A stretch of DNA of 64,000 nucleotides, taken from assembly GCA_964525565.1 (NCBI GenBank), contig CAZGHI010000005.1:17700-81699 (forward strand), written 5' to 3'. This DNA is from OLB6 sp964525565. GTDB taxonomy: Bacteria; Bacteroidota; Ignavibacteria; Kapaibacteriales; Kapaibacteriaceae. The number at the start of each line of letters is the position of its first letter. Position 1 is the stretch's first letter. The notes beneath the pieces are model-generated. The model ran no database searches and was not told the origin of the DNA. It was given only the letters and a program-made list of their open reading frames with translations. The translations under genes and the position numbers were made by a program. Shown here piece by piece: positions 56,928 through 64,000 of the stretch.

Positions 56928-57644
56928 TCAGGCCGCAAACACAAGCCGGAGCAGTTCCGGCCACTTTGTTAGCAAGATAATGCGCAATCCATAAAATGTG
57001 CCAAAACCAATGAGAGTTACCCCGCTCACCTGTTGTATTCGAAGGATAAAGGTTGGCGTCATTCGATGTCGAAATGCAAGAACTAGCCGCACGAGTGTAA
57101 ACAACCACAGGAAGTTTCCGAGACCAAAGCCAACGCTGAATGCGACACTGCTGCCAAAGGAATTCGGGAACCAGCCGAGTTTTTGAATGAACGTTGTCAT
57201 CCCTGCCAATGCAGGTACAAACGTTGGGTTAGCAAGATTGGCCAGGGCAAATCCGACCCCTACAAAAAATGGTCCATGTCCCTTAACCCACTCCACAAAT
57301 GTTGAAGGTTTGCGAGCCTTCTGCAGTTGATCCGGAGTGGAGGGGCGTTCCCGCATCTGTATGACTCCAAAAACAATCATCAGAGCAACGATGCTTAGCT
57401 GGATAATAACCGGAGCCAATGGAGACGACTGCTCGAGACTTTCCAGACCATCCACAACAACGGATGTTGCCACCATCGCCAACAGACAGTACACAACATC
57501 GAATAATCCAGCCCCAAGGGCTAGCTTCATAGCGGCAAGCCATCCTTCGCGCAATCCAGTACGAATGGAGGCCATACCAACAGGCCCAGGCGGCACTGCC
57601 AGTACGTAACCTACAATGATTCCTAAAAAAAGTGCCCCGACCAT
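56928..57644 (-). CDS. LysE family transporter
   Basis: A 238-residue inner-membrane protein with six predicted helices. The conserved N-terminal motif VPPGPVGMASIRTGL is present, followed by a cytoplasmic loop rich in Arg/Lys/Pro and the NLANPTFVPALAGM segment of the family. LysE-type proteins export amino acids such as lysine or threonine, or other solutes; the substrate is unknown here. A TAGGTTTC box (one mismatch to TAnnTTTG) ends 5 bases before the ATG. It is divergent from the amino-acid permease at 57704, so export and import genes share a 60-base intergenic region. Confidence 0.88.
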   Translation of the reverse strand: MVGALFLGIIVGYVLAVPPGPVGMASIRTGLREGWLAAMKLALGAGLFDVVYCLLAMVATSVVVDGLESLEQSSPLAPVIIQLSIVALMIVFGVIQMRERPSTPDQLQKARKPSTFVEWVKGHGPFFVGVGFALANLANPTFVPALAGMTTFIQKLGWFPNSFGSSVAFSVGFGLGNFLWLFTLVRLVLAFRHRMTPTFILRIQQVSGVTLIGFGTFYGLRIILLTKWPELLRLVFAA

Positions 57645-57703
57645 TATCCGAAACCTACGAAGGACGGCGTAACTTGAAAAATGTCTTTCAAATTTTCATT
57701 TAC

Positions 57704-59167
57704 ATGAGCACAACCAATTCTTCTGACCAGAAACCACAATTAACCCGTGCATTAGGACTGTTTACGACCACGATGCTCGTTATTGGCAGCGTTGTTGGAA
57801 GTGGCATTTTCAAGAATCCGTCAAGCATGGCAGCGATGGTGCAATCACCTGAAATGCTGATGCTAGTGTGGGTAGTGGCGGGCATCGTTACCTGTTTTGG
57901 CGCACTCACGATTGCTGAGGTCGCTGGACTGATCCCTGCAACCGGTGGTCAATACGAATACTTTCGCGTTATCTACGGTGATGCCACTGCATTCATCTAC
58001 GGCTGGTGCTTGTTTTTCGTCATTCAAACGGGTTCTATTGCAAGTATAACCTACGTCTTTAGCTATTACTTCCACTCAATGTTTCCGCTGTGGGAGTTGC
58101 CCGAACAGGTGTGGAAGTCGTTTGCCATTGGTTTGCCGTTCGGTACCATTTACCCCCTGCAGGAAATTGGTATTAAGCTAATTACCTCGGCTGCTATTGT
58201 TTTGCTTACATGCATCAACATTGCCGGAGTTCGTGAAGGCGGCAGAGTGCAAAACCTTTTAACCGTTTCGAAGGTTGCTGCCATTTTGCTTTTGGTTGTT
58301 GCTGCCTTTGTTTTCGGACAAGGGGCCGTTGCACACTTCACGCAAAGTGGATCGGCTGGAGTTCCAACAGGTATGGCATTACTAACTACCCTGGTGTTAA
58401 CACTGAACAAGGCCTTGTGGGCATACGACGGATGGAATACCGTTACTGCAGTTGCCGGCGAAACACGCAACCCGCAGAAAACCATTCCACGTGCTTTGCT
58501 TCTTGGCTCGGTGAGCATTCTTACAATCTACTTACTCATCAATCTCGCGTATTTATACATTCTGAACATTGACCAGCTTGCCGCTTCCACTAGCGTAGCC
58601 GCTGATGTGGCAAGGATTGCAATGGGACCATGGGGACTCACCTTTGTTGCCATTGCAGTGATGATTTCAACGCTCGGAACCAGCAATGGCACCATCCTTC
58701 AAAGTGCACGCATCTTCTTTGCCATGGCCACCGATGGGCTCTTCTTTAAACGGATGGGTACTGTTCATAAGAGGTTTCACAGTCCGTCAGCAGCCCTCGT
58801 ATGGCAATGTGTATGGAGTTGTTTCCTGGTGTTCACCGGAACATTCGATATGCTCACCGAGATGCTCATCTTTGTTAGCTGGGGATTTTACGGGCTTGCA
58901 GCCGTTGGAGTTATCATACTCCGCAAGAGAATGCCAAACGCCGTTCGGCCGTACAAAACATGGGGCTATCCATTCGTCCCCATCGTATTTATCGTGTTTG
59001 CTGTCGGATTCTTGGCCTTTTCACTCGTGTCCGACTACCAACAGTGGAGAGCAGGACAGGCCAACGGCTCCGATCCGATATTAAACAGCGTATATGGTTT
59101 GCTCATTCTCGTGTCTGCCTTCCCAGCTTACATGTTCTTCAAAGCACGTAAGAAGGCCGTTTCTTAG
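57704..59167 (+). CDS. APC family amino-acid permease
   Basis: A 487-residue transporter with about 12 membrane helices. The first helix contains VIGSVVGSGIFKNP, the unwound substrate-binding motif (GSGIF) of the APC superfamily. The central ALWAYDGWNTVTAVAGETRNPQKTIP and the AIMISTLGTSNG-like segment in helix 8 are typical of LAT/SteT-type exchangers. Its exact substrate is not clear. ATG at 57704 is the natural start; an in-frame extension to 57632 would overlap the divergent LysE gene. Its last 4 bases overlap the convergent barrel gene. Confidence 0.92.
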   Translation: MSTTNSSDQKPQLTRALGLFTTTMLVIGSVVGSGIFKNPSSMAAMVQSPEMLMLVWVVAGIVTCFGALTIAEVAGLIPATGGQYEYFRVIYGDATAFIYGWCLFFVIQTGSIASITYVFSYYFHSMFPLWELPEQVWKSFAIGLPFGTIYPLQEIGIKLITSAAIVLLTCINIAGVREGGRVQNLLTVSKVAAILLLVVAAFVFGQGAVAHFTQSGSAGVPTGMALLTTLVLTLNKALWAYDGWNTVTAVAGETRNPQKTIPRALLLGSVSILTIYLLINLAYLYILNIDQLAASTSVAADVARIAMGPWGLTFVAIAVMISTLGTSNGTILQSARIFFAMATDGLFFKRMGTVHKRFHSPSAALVWQCVWSCFLVFTGTFDMLTEMLIFVSWGFYGLAAVGVIILRKRMPNAVRPYKTWGYPFVPIVFIVFAVGFLAFSLVSDYQQWRAGQANGSDPILNSVYGLLILVSAFPAYMFFKARKKAVS

Positions 59168-59847
59168 AATACAATTCCAATACCGATTGTAAGATAGTTT
59201 TTATCCAGTTCGCCGGGTTCTTTACCCAGAATATTGGTAAACGAATACGTAACGTCGAGCTGTGGACGTATTCCAAGGTCCAGTTCCAAGCTGAAACCCA
59301 CCTGAGCTCCAAATCGAACAACTTCCGGCTCAACAGTCATTCCCGGCGAAAGAAGGTCGGCCACAATGTCACCGTCGCTAACAATGCTCTTCCGGTAGTT
59401 CACCATTGCTTCAGCATGAATGATGGGCACGATGGCTTCGCGCATCATTAGCCATGAAAAGCCTGCACTTATGGGCACAAAGATTGTGCTGGTAGTGAGA
59501 TGATAAGTTTTTTGATTTGTAACGTCGGTAAGGATAAGATCCTGCCCGGGAAACTGAACAAAGCCAATCCCTCCCGACAAACTCACGTTCGAAGAGACAC
59601 CGATTCGTGCATGTGCAGCAAGGTTCCACCCCAGGCTGGCTGCAGTTTCGTATGCAGCTCCCAATCCGGAGGTATCAAGTTGATTATAGACGTCGGCAAT
59701 GGACTCGCTGGGGATTGCAGGACCAAGTCTTGCTCCAATCTTGAGTTTCTCTTTTTCGTCGTTAGCGGCCTGCCCTACTCCGAAAACCACAAAAAAGGTT
59801 ATCGTAGTCAGCAGTATCCGACGTGCGAGTGGTTTCTTGATCGCCAT
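59164..59847 (-). CDS. Outer-membrane beta-barrel protein (porin-like)
   Basis: A 227-residue protein. A signal peptide (to about residue 26, ending GQAA) precedes alternating beta strands (GARLGPAIP, NVSLSGGIGFVQFPG, TIFVPISAGFSWLM) and a C-terminal strand ending in F (YLTIGIGIVF), the usual outer-membrane barrel end. The exact family is not recognised; it resembles the OmpW/porin-family barrels of Bacteroidota. ATG at 59847 is chosen because GGAGGTGA lies directly upstream; the GTG at 59853 is part of that Shine-Dalgarno. It is divergent from the second OmpA paralogue. Confidence 0.8.
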   Translation of the reverse strand: MAIKKPLARRILLTTITFFVVFGVGQAANDEKEKLKIGARLGPAIPSESIADVYNQLDTSGLGAAYETAASLGWNLAAHARIGVSSNVSLSGGIGFVQFPGQDLILTDVTNQKTYHLTTSTIFVPISAGFSWLMMREAIVPIIHAEAMVNYRKSIVSDGDIVADLLSPGMTVEPEVVRFGAQVGFSLELDLGIRPQLDVTYSFTNILGKEPGELDKNYLTIGIGIVF

Positions 59848-59858
59848 GTTCACCTCCG

Positions 59859-59866
59859 TAAATTTG
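59859..59866 (+). promoter_or_regulatory. TAnnTTTG promoter box of the second OmpA gene
   Basis: TAAATTTG is an exact match to the Bacteroidota -7 box. The predicted leader is about 24 bases. Confidence 0.45.
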
Positions 59867-59896
59867 TTGTTTCATAAATAATGGAAGCCTACTCAC

Positions 59897-61870
59897 ATGA
59901 ACAAACTGTTGATTGCAGTTGCTCTTACTGTACTTACCCTTGAGACATTTTCGCAGACGTCCACGCAATTACCAGTTGTTCCCGGAGCAAGAATCGGACC
60001 GTATGTATCGGGGTTGCTGAATTTTTCGAGTCCAGATGTTAACATTTGGCAGTCGTACCCTACAACTTCAGCATTTGAACAGTATAGGAACGATACTGTG
60101 GCTTTCACTGCAGGGAGCACAAAACTGGCATTAGGTGGTGGTGTCGTAGCCATGTTTCCACTAAATCGCATGTGGCGCATTGGTGGTCGGGTAGGTGTGA
60201 ATTGGCTCAACGGCAGTTCTACATTCAATCAATCCGTTGGACAAGACAGTGCACTAAACCATGCAACCTCGAGTTCACAGATTCTCATCGAAGTTTCACC
60301 GTCGCTTGAAATTCACGACTTGTTTTCCATACCTCTGTATGTACTTGCCGGACTCGAATTTGGTTTCCCAATAAGCAGCACCTACGACCAGAGTTCAGAT
60401 GTACAGTTTCAGGGACAAACAGCGATTTCGGGCCCTAGCACACCCTCAACCGATATACCTTCTACAAGTGTGCGCAGTGCAGTTATGGTGGGCGCAGGAT
60501 ACACGATTGAGCTAAGCAAGAACGTATGGCTTCAGCCGGAAGTGTCGTACCGTTTGCCCCTTACGAACGTCACGTCGGCCGAAGGATTTTCCCCATGGAA
60601 GGTTAGCCAACTCCGTTTTGGCGTTAACCTCACCTTTGGACTTGGGGCCGATGAAACACAACCTGAGCCTGACCAAAGGCGTGCTAGTGCACGATTCGAT
60701 CCCGTAACAGCACTGGACAATAACGGTAGAGAATATGAAGTTCAAAGTCTGATGATAGAAGATGTTACGTACACCGAGATGTTCCCATTGGTTCCATACG
60801 TATTCTTCCCAGCCGGTGGTAGCACTCCGGACGAATCAGCTCAGAACACCCAGTATGGAAGTGAAAAAGGTGAGTTCATTCCGGAAAAGCTAGAACTCGA
60901 TGCAATGGAGGTGAACAGGAACCTGTTGAATATTGTTGGCTCACGGATGAAGAAAATTCCACACAGCACGCTAACGATCACCGGTACAATCGATGGAATG
61001 AAAGAAGATGCAAAAGGATCAACTGCTGCGAAACGAGCGGAATGGGCAAAGCAGTACCTGATTAGTGCCTTTGGTATTGAACCTGATCGAATCTCTGCAC
61101 GTGGGGTTGGTACGCCATCGAAACCCTCATCAACAACAGACCCGGAAGGTATAGAAGAGAACCGTCGGGCAGAGCTTACAAGTAATGTTCCCGACATCCT
61201 GGAGCCGTTGGTTATCACTGCTGACAATCAGCGAATTGCCTCACCGAGCGTTGTTATGTTCCATCCCGTGGTTGAGAATGCAGACTCGGTTAAGAAGTGG
61301 ATCGTGAGCATTACTCAGGCAGGACGCCCCCTCCGAGAGTTAAGCGGTAGCGGCACACCGAAATCTGTAACATGGTCCATTAAACCGAATGAACTATCGA
61401 CCACACAGGTACCCGTTGACTTTGTGTTCACAGCAACAACGTCCGATGGTCAGCAGGTGGAAGCCAACGGCTCGATGCCCGTTGATTATTTGAGCAGCGT
61501 TCGTAAAAAAACAGAGAATCTGCCCGATCGCACCATCGATAAGTACTCTCTTATCCTTTTTGATTTCGATAAAGCAACACTGAACGAAGACAACAAGCGT
61601 GTTCTTGAACGTATGGTACTTCCGGCCATTAAGGCAAATAGCAAGGTAAGCATCATTGGTTATACCGATAGAATAGGCTCTGAGGATCATAACAAAAAGC
61701 TATCGAAAGATCGAGCAGAAACCGTAAAGTCATTCCTGCAGAGTCGAGCTACGGATGCCAAATACACTGCAATGGGTGTGGGCGAGAGTTCCGAGATCTA
61801 CCCGAACGGGTCCCCAGCCGGACGACAGTTAAGCAGAACTGTGCAGGTTATCATCGAAACAAAGAAGTAA
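59897..61870 (+). CDS. OmpA family outer-membrane protein (paralogue of 54830-56845)
   Basis: A 657-residue protein. The signal peptide ends near residue 20 (LETFSQ). A beta-barrel-like N-terminal half (SLEIHDLFSIPLYVLAGLEFG, VWLQPEVSYRLPL) is followed by an OmpA-like domain with TLTITGTIDG and ENRRAEL (about residues 340-440), an Ig-like stretch, and a C-terminal OmpA domain (about 550-657; ILFDFDKATLNEDN, IIGYTDRIGSEDHNKKLS). The order of parts matches the polyproline OmpA protein 5 kb away, which lacks only the linker here. The C-terminal domain should bind peptidoglycan. dxs follows 32 bases downstream. Confidence 0.87.
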   Translation: MNKLLIAVALTVLTLETFSQTSTQLPVVPGARIGPYVSGLLNFSSPDVNIWQSYPTTSAFEQYRNDTVAFTAGSTKLALGGGVVAMFPLNRMWRIGGRVGVNWLNGSSTFNQSVGQDSALNHATSSSQILIEVSPSLEIHDLFSIPLYVLAGLEFGFPISSTYDQSSDVQFQGQTAISGPSTPSTDIPSTSVRSAVMVGAGYTIELSKNVWLQPEVSYRLPLTNVTSAEGFSPWKVSQLRFGVNLTFGLGADETQPEPDQRRASARFDPVTALDNNGREYEVQSLMIEDVTYTEMFPLVPYVFFPAGGSTPDESAQNTQYGSEKGEFIPEKLELDAMEVNRNLLNIVGSRMKKIPHSTLTITGTIDGMKEDAKGSTAAKRAEWAKQYLISAFGIEPDRISARGVGTPSKPSSTTDPEGIEENRRAELTSNVPDILEPLVITADNQRIASPSVVMFHPVVENADSVKKWIVSITQAGRPLRELSGSGTPKSVTWSIKPNELSTTQVPVDFVFTATTSDGQQVEANGSMPVDYLSSVRKKTENLPDRTIDKYSLILFDFDKATLNEDNKRVLERMVLPAIKANSKVSIIGYTDRIGSEDHNKKLSKDRAETVKSFLQSRATDAKYTAMGVGESSEIYPNGSPAGRQLSRTVQVIIETKK

Positions 61871-61902
61871 ACCAACTCCAAAACTTACATATACGGAACC
61901 GA

Positions 61903-63807
61903 GTGAAGTATTTACCATCCATCAACAGTCCGGCTGACCTTCGTTCACTGGAAGTTGCGCAGCTTCGCGAGGTAGCGGATGAAGTGCGGGAGTTCCTTAT
62001 TGCTACCATCACGCAGGTTGGCGGGCACTTCGGTGCCGGTTTAGGTACGGTAGAGCTCACCGTTGCTTTACACTACGTTTTTAACACGCCTGTTGACAAA
62101 ATTGTCTGGGATACAGGTCACCAAGCCTATCCTCACAAGATTCTCACGGGTCGGCGGGATTTACTACACACGATTCGTCAGAAGAACGGACTGAGTGGAT
62201 TTCTCAAGCGCTCTGAAAGTGAATACGACGAGTTCGGAGCAGGCCATGCGACAACCAGCATTAGTGCAGCGTTGGGTATGGCCGTTGCCCGCGACATTCT
62301 TAAGGAACGATACAAAGTGGTTGCCGTTATCGGTGACGGCGCCATGACTGGTGGAATGGCCTACGAAGCAATGAATAATTGCGGAGTTCTGAAGAGCGAT
62401 ATCCTTGTTGTTCTAAACGACAATCAAATGTCGATTGCACCAAATGTGTGGGCCCTGAGCAACTACTTCAGTGAACTCTTCTCTAGTCCAACGGCACAAA
62501 ATCTGCGCAATCGCATTTACCGTATGACGCAGAGCATGGACAGTCTGGGAGATCGCATCCGGCAAGCTGCTCACCGTCTGGAGGGTGGTGTAAAAGCTGT
62601 TCTTACTCCGGGTATGTTGTTCGAGGCGCTAGGATTCCGCTATTTCGGTCCGATAAACGGCCACAACGTTGACCAGCTTGTGAAGATGCTTTCCCACATA
62701 CGGGAAATTGGTGGACCGGTGTTGTTGCATACCATAACGCAGAAAGGAAAGGGCTATGCGCCGGCCGAGAAAGACAAGCAGTTTCTTCACGCAATAGGGA
62801 AGTTACCACAGCGTGCCTCTGAGATAACGGTATCAAAGCCCCCTACCCCCCCCCCGCCATCATACCCGAAGGGATTTGGCGACACCATGGTAGAGCTAAT
62901 GAGCACCAATCCACGGATTATTGGGATAACGGCGGCAATGCCCGACGGTACGGGGCTTGACATCGTTCAAAAAAGTTTCCCAGAGCGCGTGTACGATGTG
63001 GGCATTGCCGAGGAACATGCAGTAACGTTTGCGGCGGGACTGGCAACACAAGGTGTGGTTCCAGTGTGTGCTATTTACAGTACCTTTCTTCAGCGTGCAT
63101 TCGACCAAATTGTGCACGACGTTGCCATGCAACACCTGCATGTGGTTTTTGCACTCGATCGCTCGGGAGTTGTGGGTGCCGATGGGCCAACCCACCACGG
63201 CGTTCTCGATCTTGGTTACCTGCGCATCATCCAGGGGATGGTGGTCATGGCACCAAAAGACGAACAAGAACTTCGTGATATGCTCTATACAGCAGTACAC
63301 AGCTACACCGGCGGACCGGTTGCAATACGGTATCCACGTGGAGAAGGTATTGGCGTTCCCCGAACGCCTTTCCGAACCCTACCTATCGGCCGCAGTGAAA
63401 CGTTGCGTATTGGATCTGATGTTGCAATCCTGGCTATTGGTAATAGGGTCGCACCTTCTGTTGATGCTGCCCGGCAACTAGAGTCTGAGGGAATCGAATG
63501 CGAAGTTGTTAATGCCCGGTTTGTAAAGCCGCTGGATACGGCAATGATTGATGATGTTGCAATTCGCATCGGGAAGATCATTACCGTTGAAGACGGGCAG
63601 AAACAAGGTGGATTTGGTAGTGCCGTAGCCGAATACCTCGCACAATACCATCCTAGTTGCAAGCTGCACATTCATGGCATTGACGACGAATTTGTTGACC
63701 ATGGAACACAACAAGAACAGTGGTCAGCACTACACCTCGATGCTCCCGGCATTGTTGCCACCGTGCACACCTTTCTCAGGGAGCACAAGGTAAGCGCTTT
63801 GCATTAA
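61903..63807 (+). CDS. dxs: 1-deoxy-D-xylulose-5-phosphate synthase
   Basis: A 634-residue ThDP enzyme of standard length. The ThDP/Mg motif GDGAMTGGMAYEAMNN...LNDNQMS, the substrate-region DTGHQAYPHK and the GHATTSISAALG segment are intact; the C-terminal half has GIAEEHAVTFAAGLA and DRSGVVGADGPTHHG. It makes DXP from pyruvate and glyceraldehyde 3-phosphate, the first step of the MEP isoprenoid route. The start codon is GTG at 61903. A Pro-rich linker (about residues 312-322) is encoded by a C10 run at 62846-62855, a slippage-prone site in an essential gene. Confidence 0.95.
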   Translation: MKYLPSINSPADLRSLEVAQLREVADEVREFLIATITQVGGHFGAGLGTVELTVALHYVFNTPVDKIVWDTGHQAYPHKILTGRRDLLHTIRQKNGLSGFLKRSESEYDEFGAGHATTSISAALGMAVARDILKERYKVVAVIGDGAMTGGMAYEAMNNCGVLKSDILVVLNDNQMSIAPNVWALSNYFSELFSSPTAQNLRNRIYRMTQSMDSLGDRIRQAAHRLEGGVKAVLTPGMLFEALGFRYFGPINGHNVDQLVKMLSHIREIGGPVLLHTITQKGKGYAPAEKDKQFLHAIGKLPQRASEITVSKPPTPPPPSYPKGFGDTMVELMSTNPRIIGITAAMPDGTGLDIVQKSFPERVYDVGIAEEHAVTFAAGLATQGVVPVCAIYSTFLQRAFDQIVHDVAMQHLHVVFALDRSGVVGADGPTHHGVLDLGYLRIIQGMVVMAPKDEQELRDMLYTAVHSYTGGPVAIRYPRGEGIGVPRTPFRTLPIGRSETLRIGSDVAILAIGNRVAPSVDAARQLESEGIECEVVNARFVKPLDTAMIDDVAIRIGKIITVEDGQKQGGFGSAVAEYLAQYHPSCKLHIHGIDDEFVDHGTQQEQWSALHLDAPGIVATVHTFLREHKVSALH

Positions 63808-63913
63808 CAAACAACCCATTGGCACTTTTTACGATTCATTGGGTTTACAGAACAAGTTGTTCACACCAAGCAGTAATGGTATTATCGGTGCTTAATTAAA
63901 TCAAACAACGTGG

Positions 63914-63921
63914 TATCTTTG
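63914..63921 (+). promoter_or_regulatory. TAnnTTTG promoter box of tRNA-Lys
   Basis: TATCTTTG, an exact consensus match, ends 7 bases before the mature 5' end of tRNA-Lys, nearly the same spacing as for tRNA-Leu. Confidence 0.55.
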
Positions 63922-63928
63922 TTGTTCT

Positions 63929-64000
63929 GATCCCGTAGCTCAGCCGGCTAGAGCATTTGACTTTTAATCAAAGGGTCCTGGGTTCGAGTCCCAGCGGGAT
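63929..64000 (+). tRNA. tRNA-Lys (anticodon TTT), 3' end cut by the window
   Basis: The acceptor 5' strand is GATCCCG, pairing with CGGGAT at the window edge; the last acceptor base and the discriminator lie outside. The anticodon loop CTTTTAA gives TTT. The D arm (GCTCAGCCGGCTAGAGC) and T arm (CTGGGTTCGAGTCCCAG) are intact. Confidence 0.95.

Noticed and set aside
63808..63860. Possible terminator after dxs (AACCCA/TGGGTT arms)
   Set aside because: Only 6 bp with a long loop, mismatched interior and no T-run.

Overview
The window reads as a bacterial chromosome segment from the Bacteroidota/Chlorobiota (FCB) side of the tree, most likely a draft or metagenome-assembled scaffold. Evidence for the lineage is a PorZ-like protein and several proteins ending in type IX secretion (T9SS) sorting domains, a type III glutamine synthetase, a fused E1 alpha/beta 2-oxoacid dehydrogenase, an ileS-dksA-lspA-rluD cluster, PD40/OmpA proteins, and promoters of the TAnnTTTG type. 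A Chlorobi/Ignavibacteria/Kapabacteria-like member is my inference; nothing here fixes the genus. Four runs of N (1395-1414, 27617-27626, 30614-30654, 41606-41615) mark scaffold gaps; two of them break otherwise intact genes only because the gap length is estimated.

Layout. 1-2.0 kb: N-terminal half of a CcoI-type copper P-type ATPase with an Rrf2 regulator. 2.3-5.0 kb: a T9SS-sorted DUF4397 protein and an amidase. 5.0-9.5 kb (minus): yicC-gmk-membrane protein-E1 dehydrogenase. 9.5-16.3 kb (plus): tightly packed nucleoside phosphorylase, lipoprotein, ribD, a repeat/HEAT protein and rqcH. 16.3-24.2 kb (minus): speA followed by two large exported proteins. 24.3-29.4 kb (plus): Fur-family regulator, topA, and an Ig-like repeat protein. 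29.4-32.0 kb (minus): an Lrp regulator overlapping glutamine synthetase III. 32.1-40.3 kb: mtgA, then on the minus strand histidine kinase, ileS, histone-like ORF, dksA-like, lspA, rluD. 40.4-48.1 kb (plus): murI, two peptide-type ABC permeases, holA, PHP phosphoesterase, ribH, PorZ-like, tRNA-Leu. 48.2-56.8 kb (minus): a cluster of exported proteins, several with twin-arginine signals (OmpA with a polyproline linker, DUF1800, DUF1501, FAD oxidoreductase, lipoprotein, metallo-beta-lactamase fold). 56.9-64 kb: LysE exporter, amino-acid permease, outer-membrane barrel, a second OmpA paralogue, dxs, and tRNA-Lys running off the end.

How it fits together. Most of the window is compact housekeeping (translation, envelope synthesis, riboflavin, isoprenoids, DNA topology and replication) interleaved with envelope and surface genes that depend on Sec/Tat export, lipidation (LspA is encoded here) and T9SS (PorZ-like here). 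Regulators sit beside likely targets: Rrf2 beside the copper ATPase, Lrp overlapping glnN, Fur ahead of topA.

The most interesting observations are: a histone-like Lys/Ala-repeat ORF that fuses in frame to a DksA-family ORF by a -1 shift at an A11 run; a (GA)4-associated frame break in ileS; TAnnTTTG boxes only 6-7 bases upstream of the fur start codon and both tRNA 5' ends, suggesting leaderless transcripts; a 12-copy 26-residue GNDxY repeat fused to a HEAT-like region; and a co-directional OmpA-DUF1800-DUF1501-FAD-oxidoreductase cluster combining Tat signals with a T9SS sorting domain.
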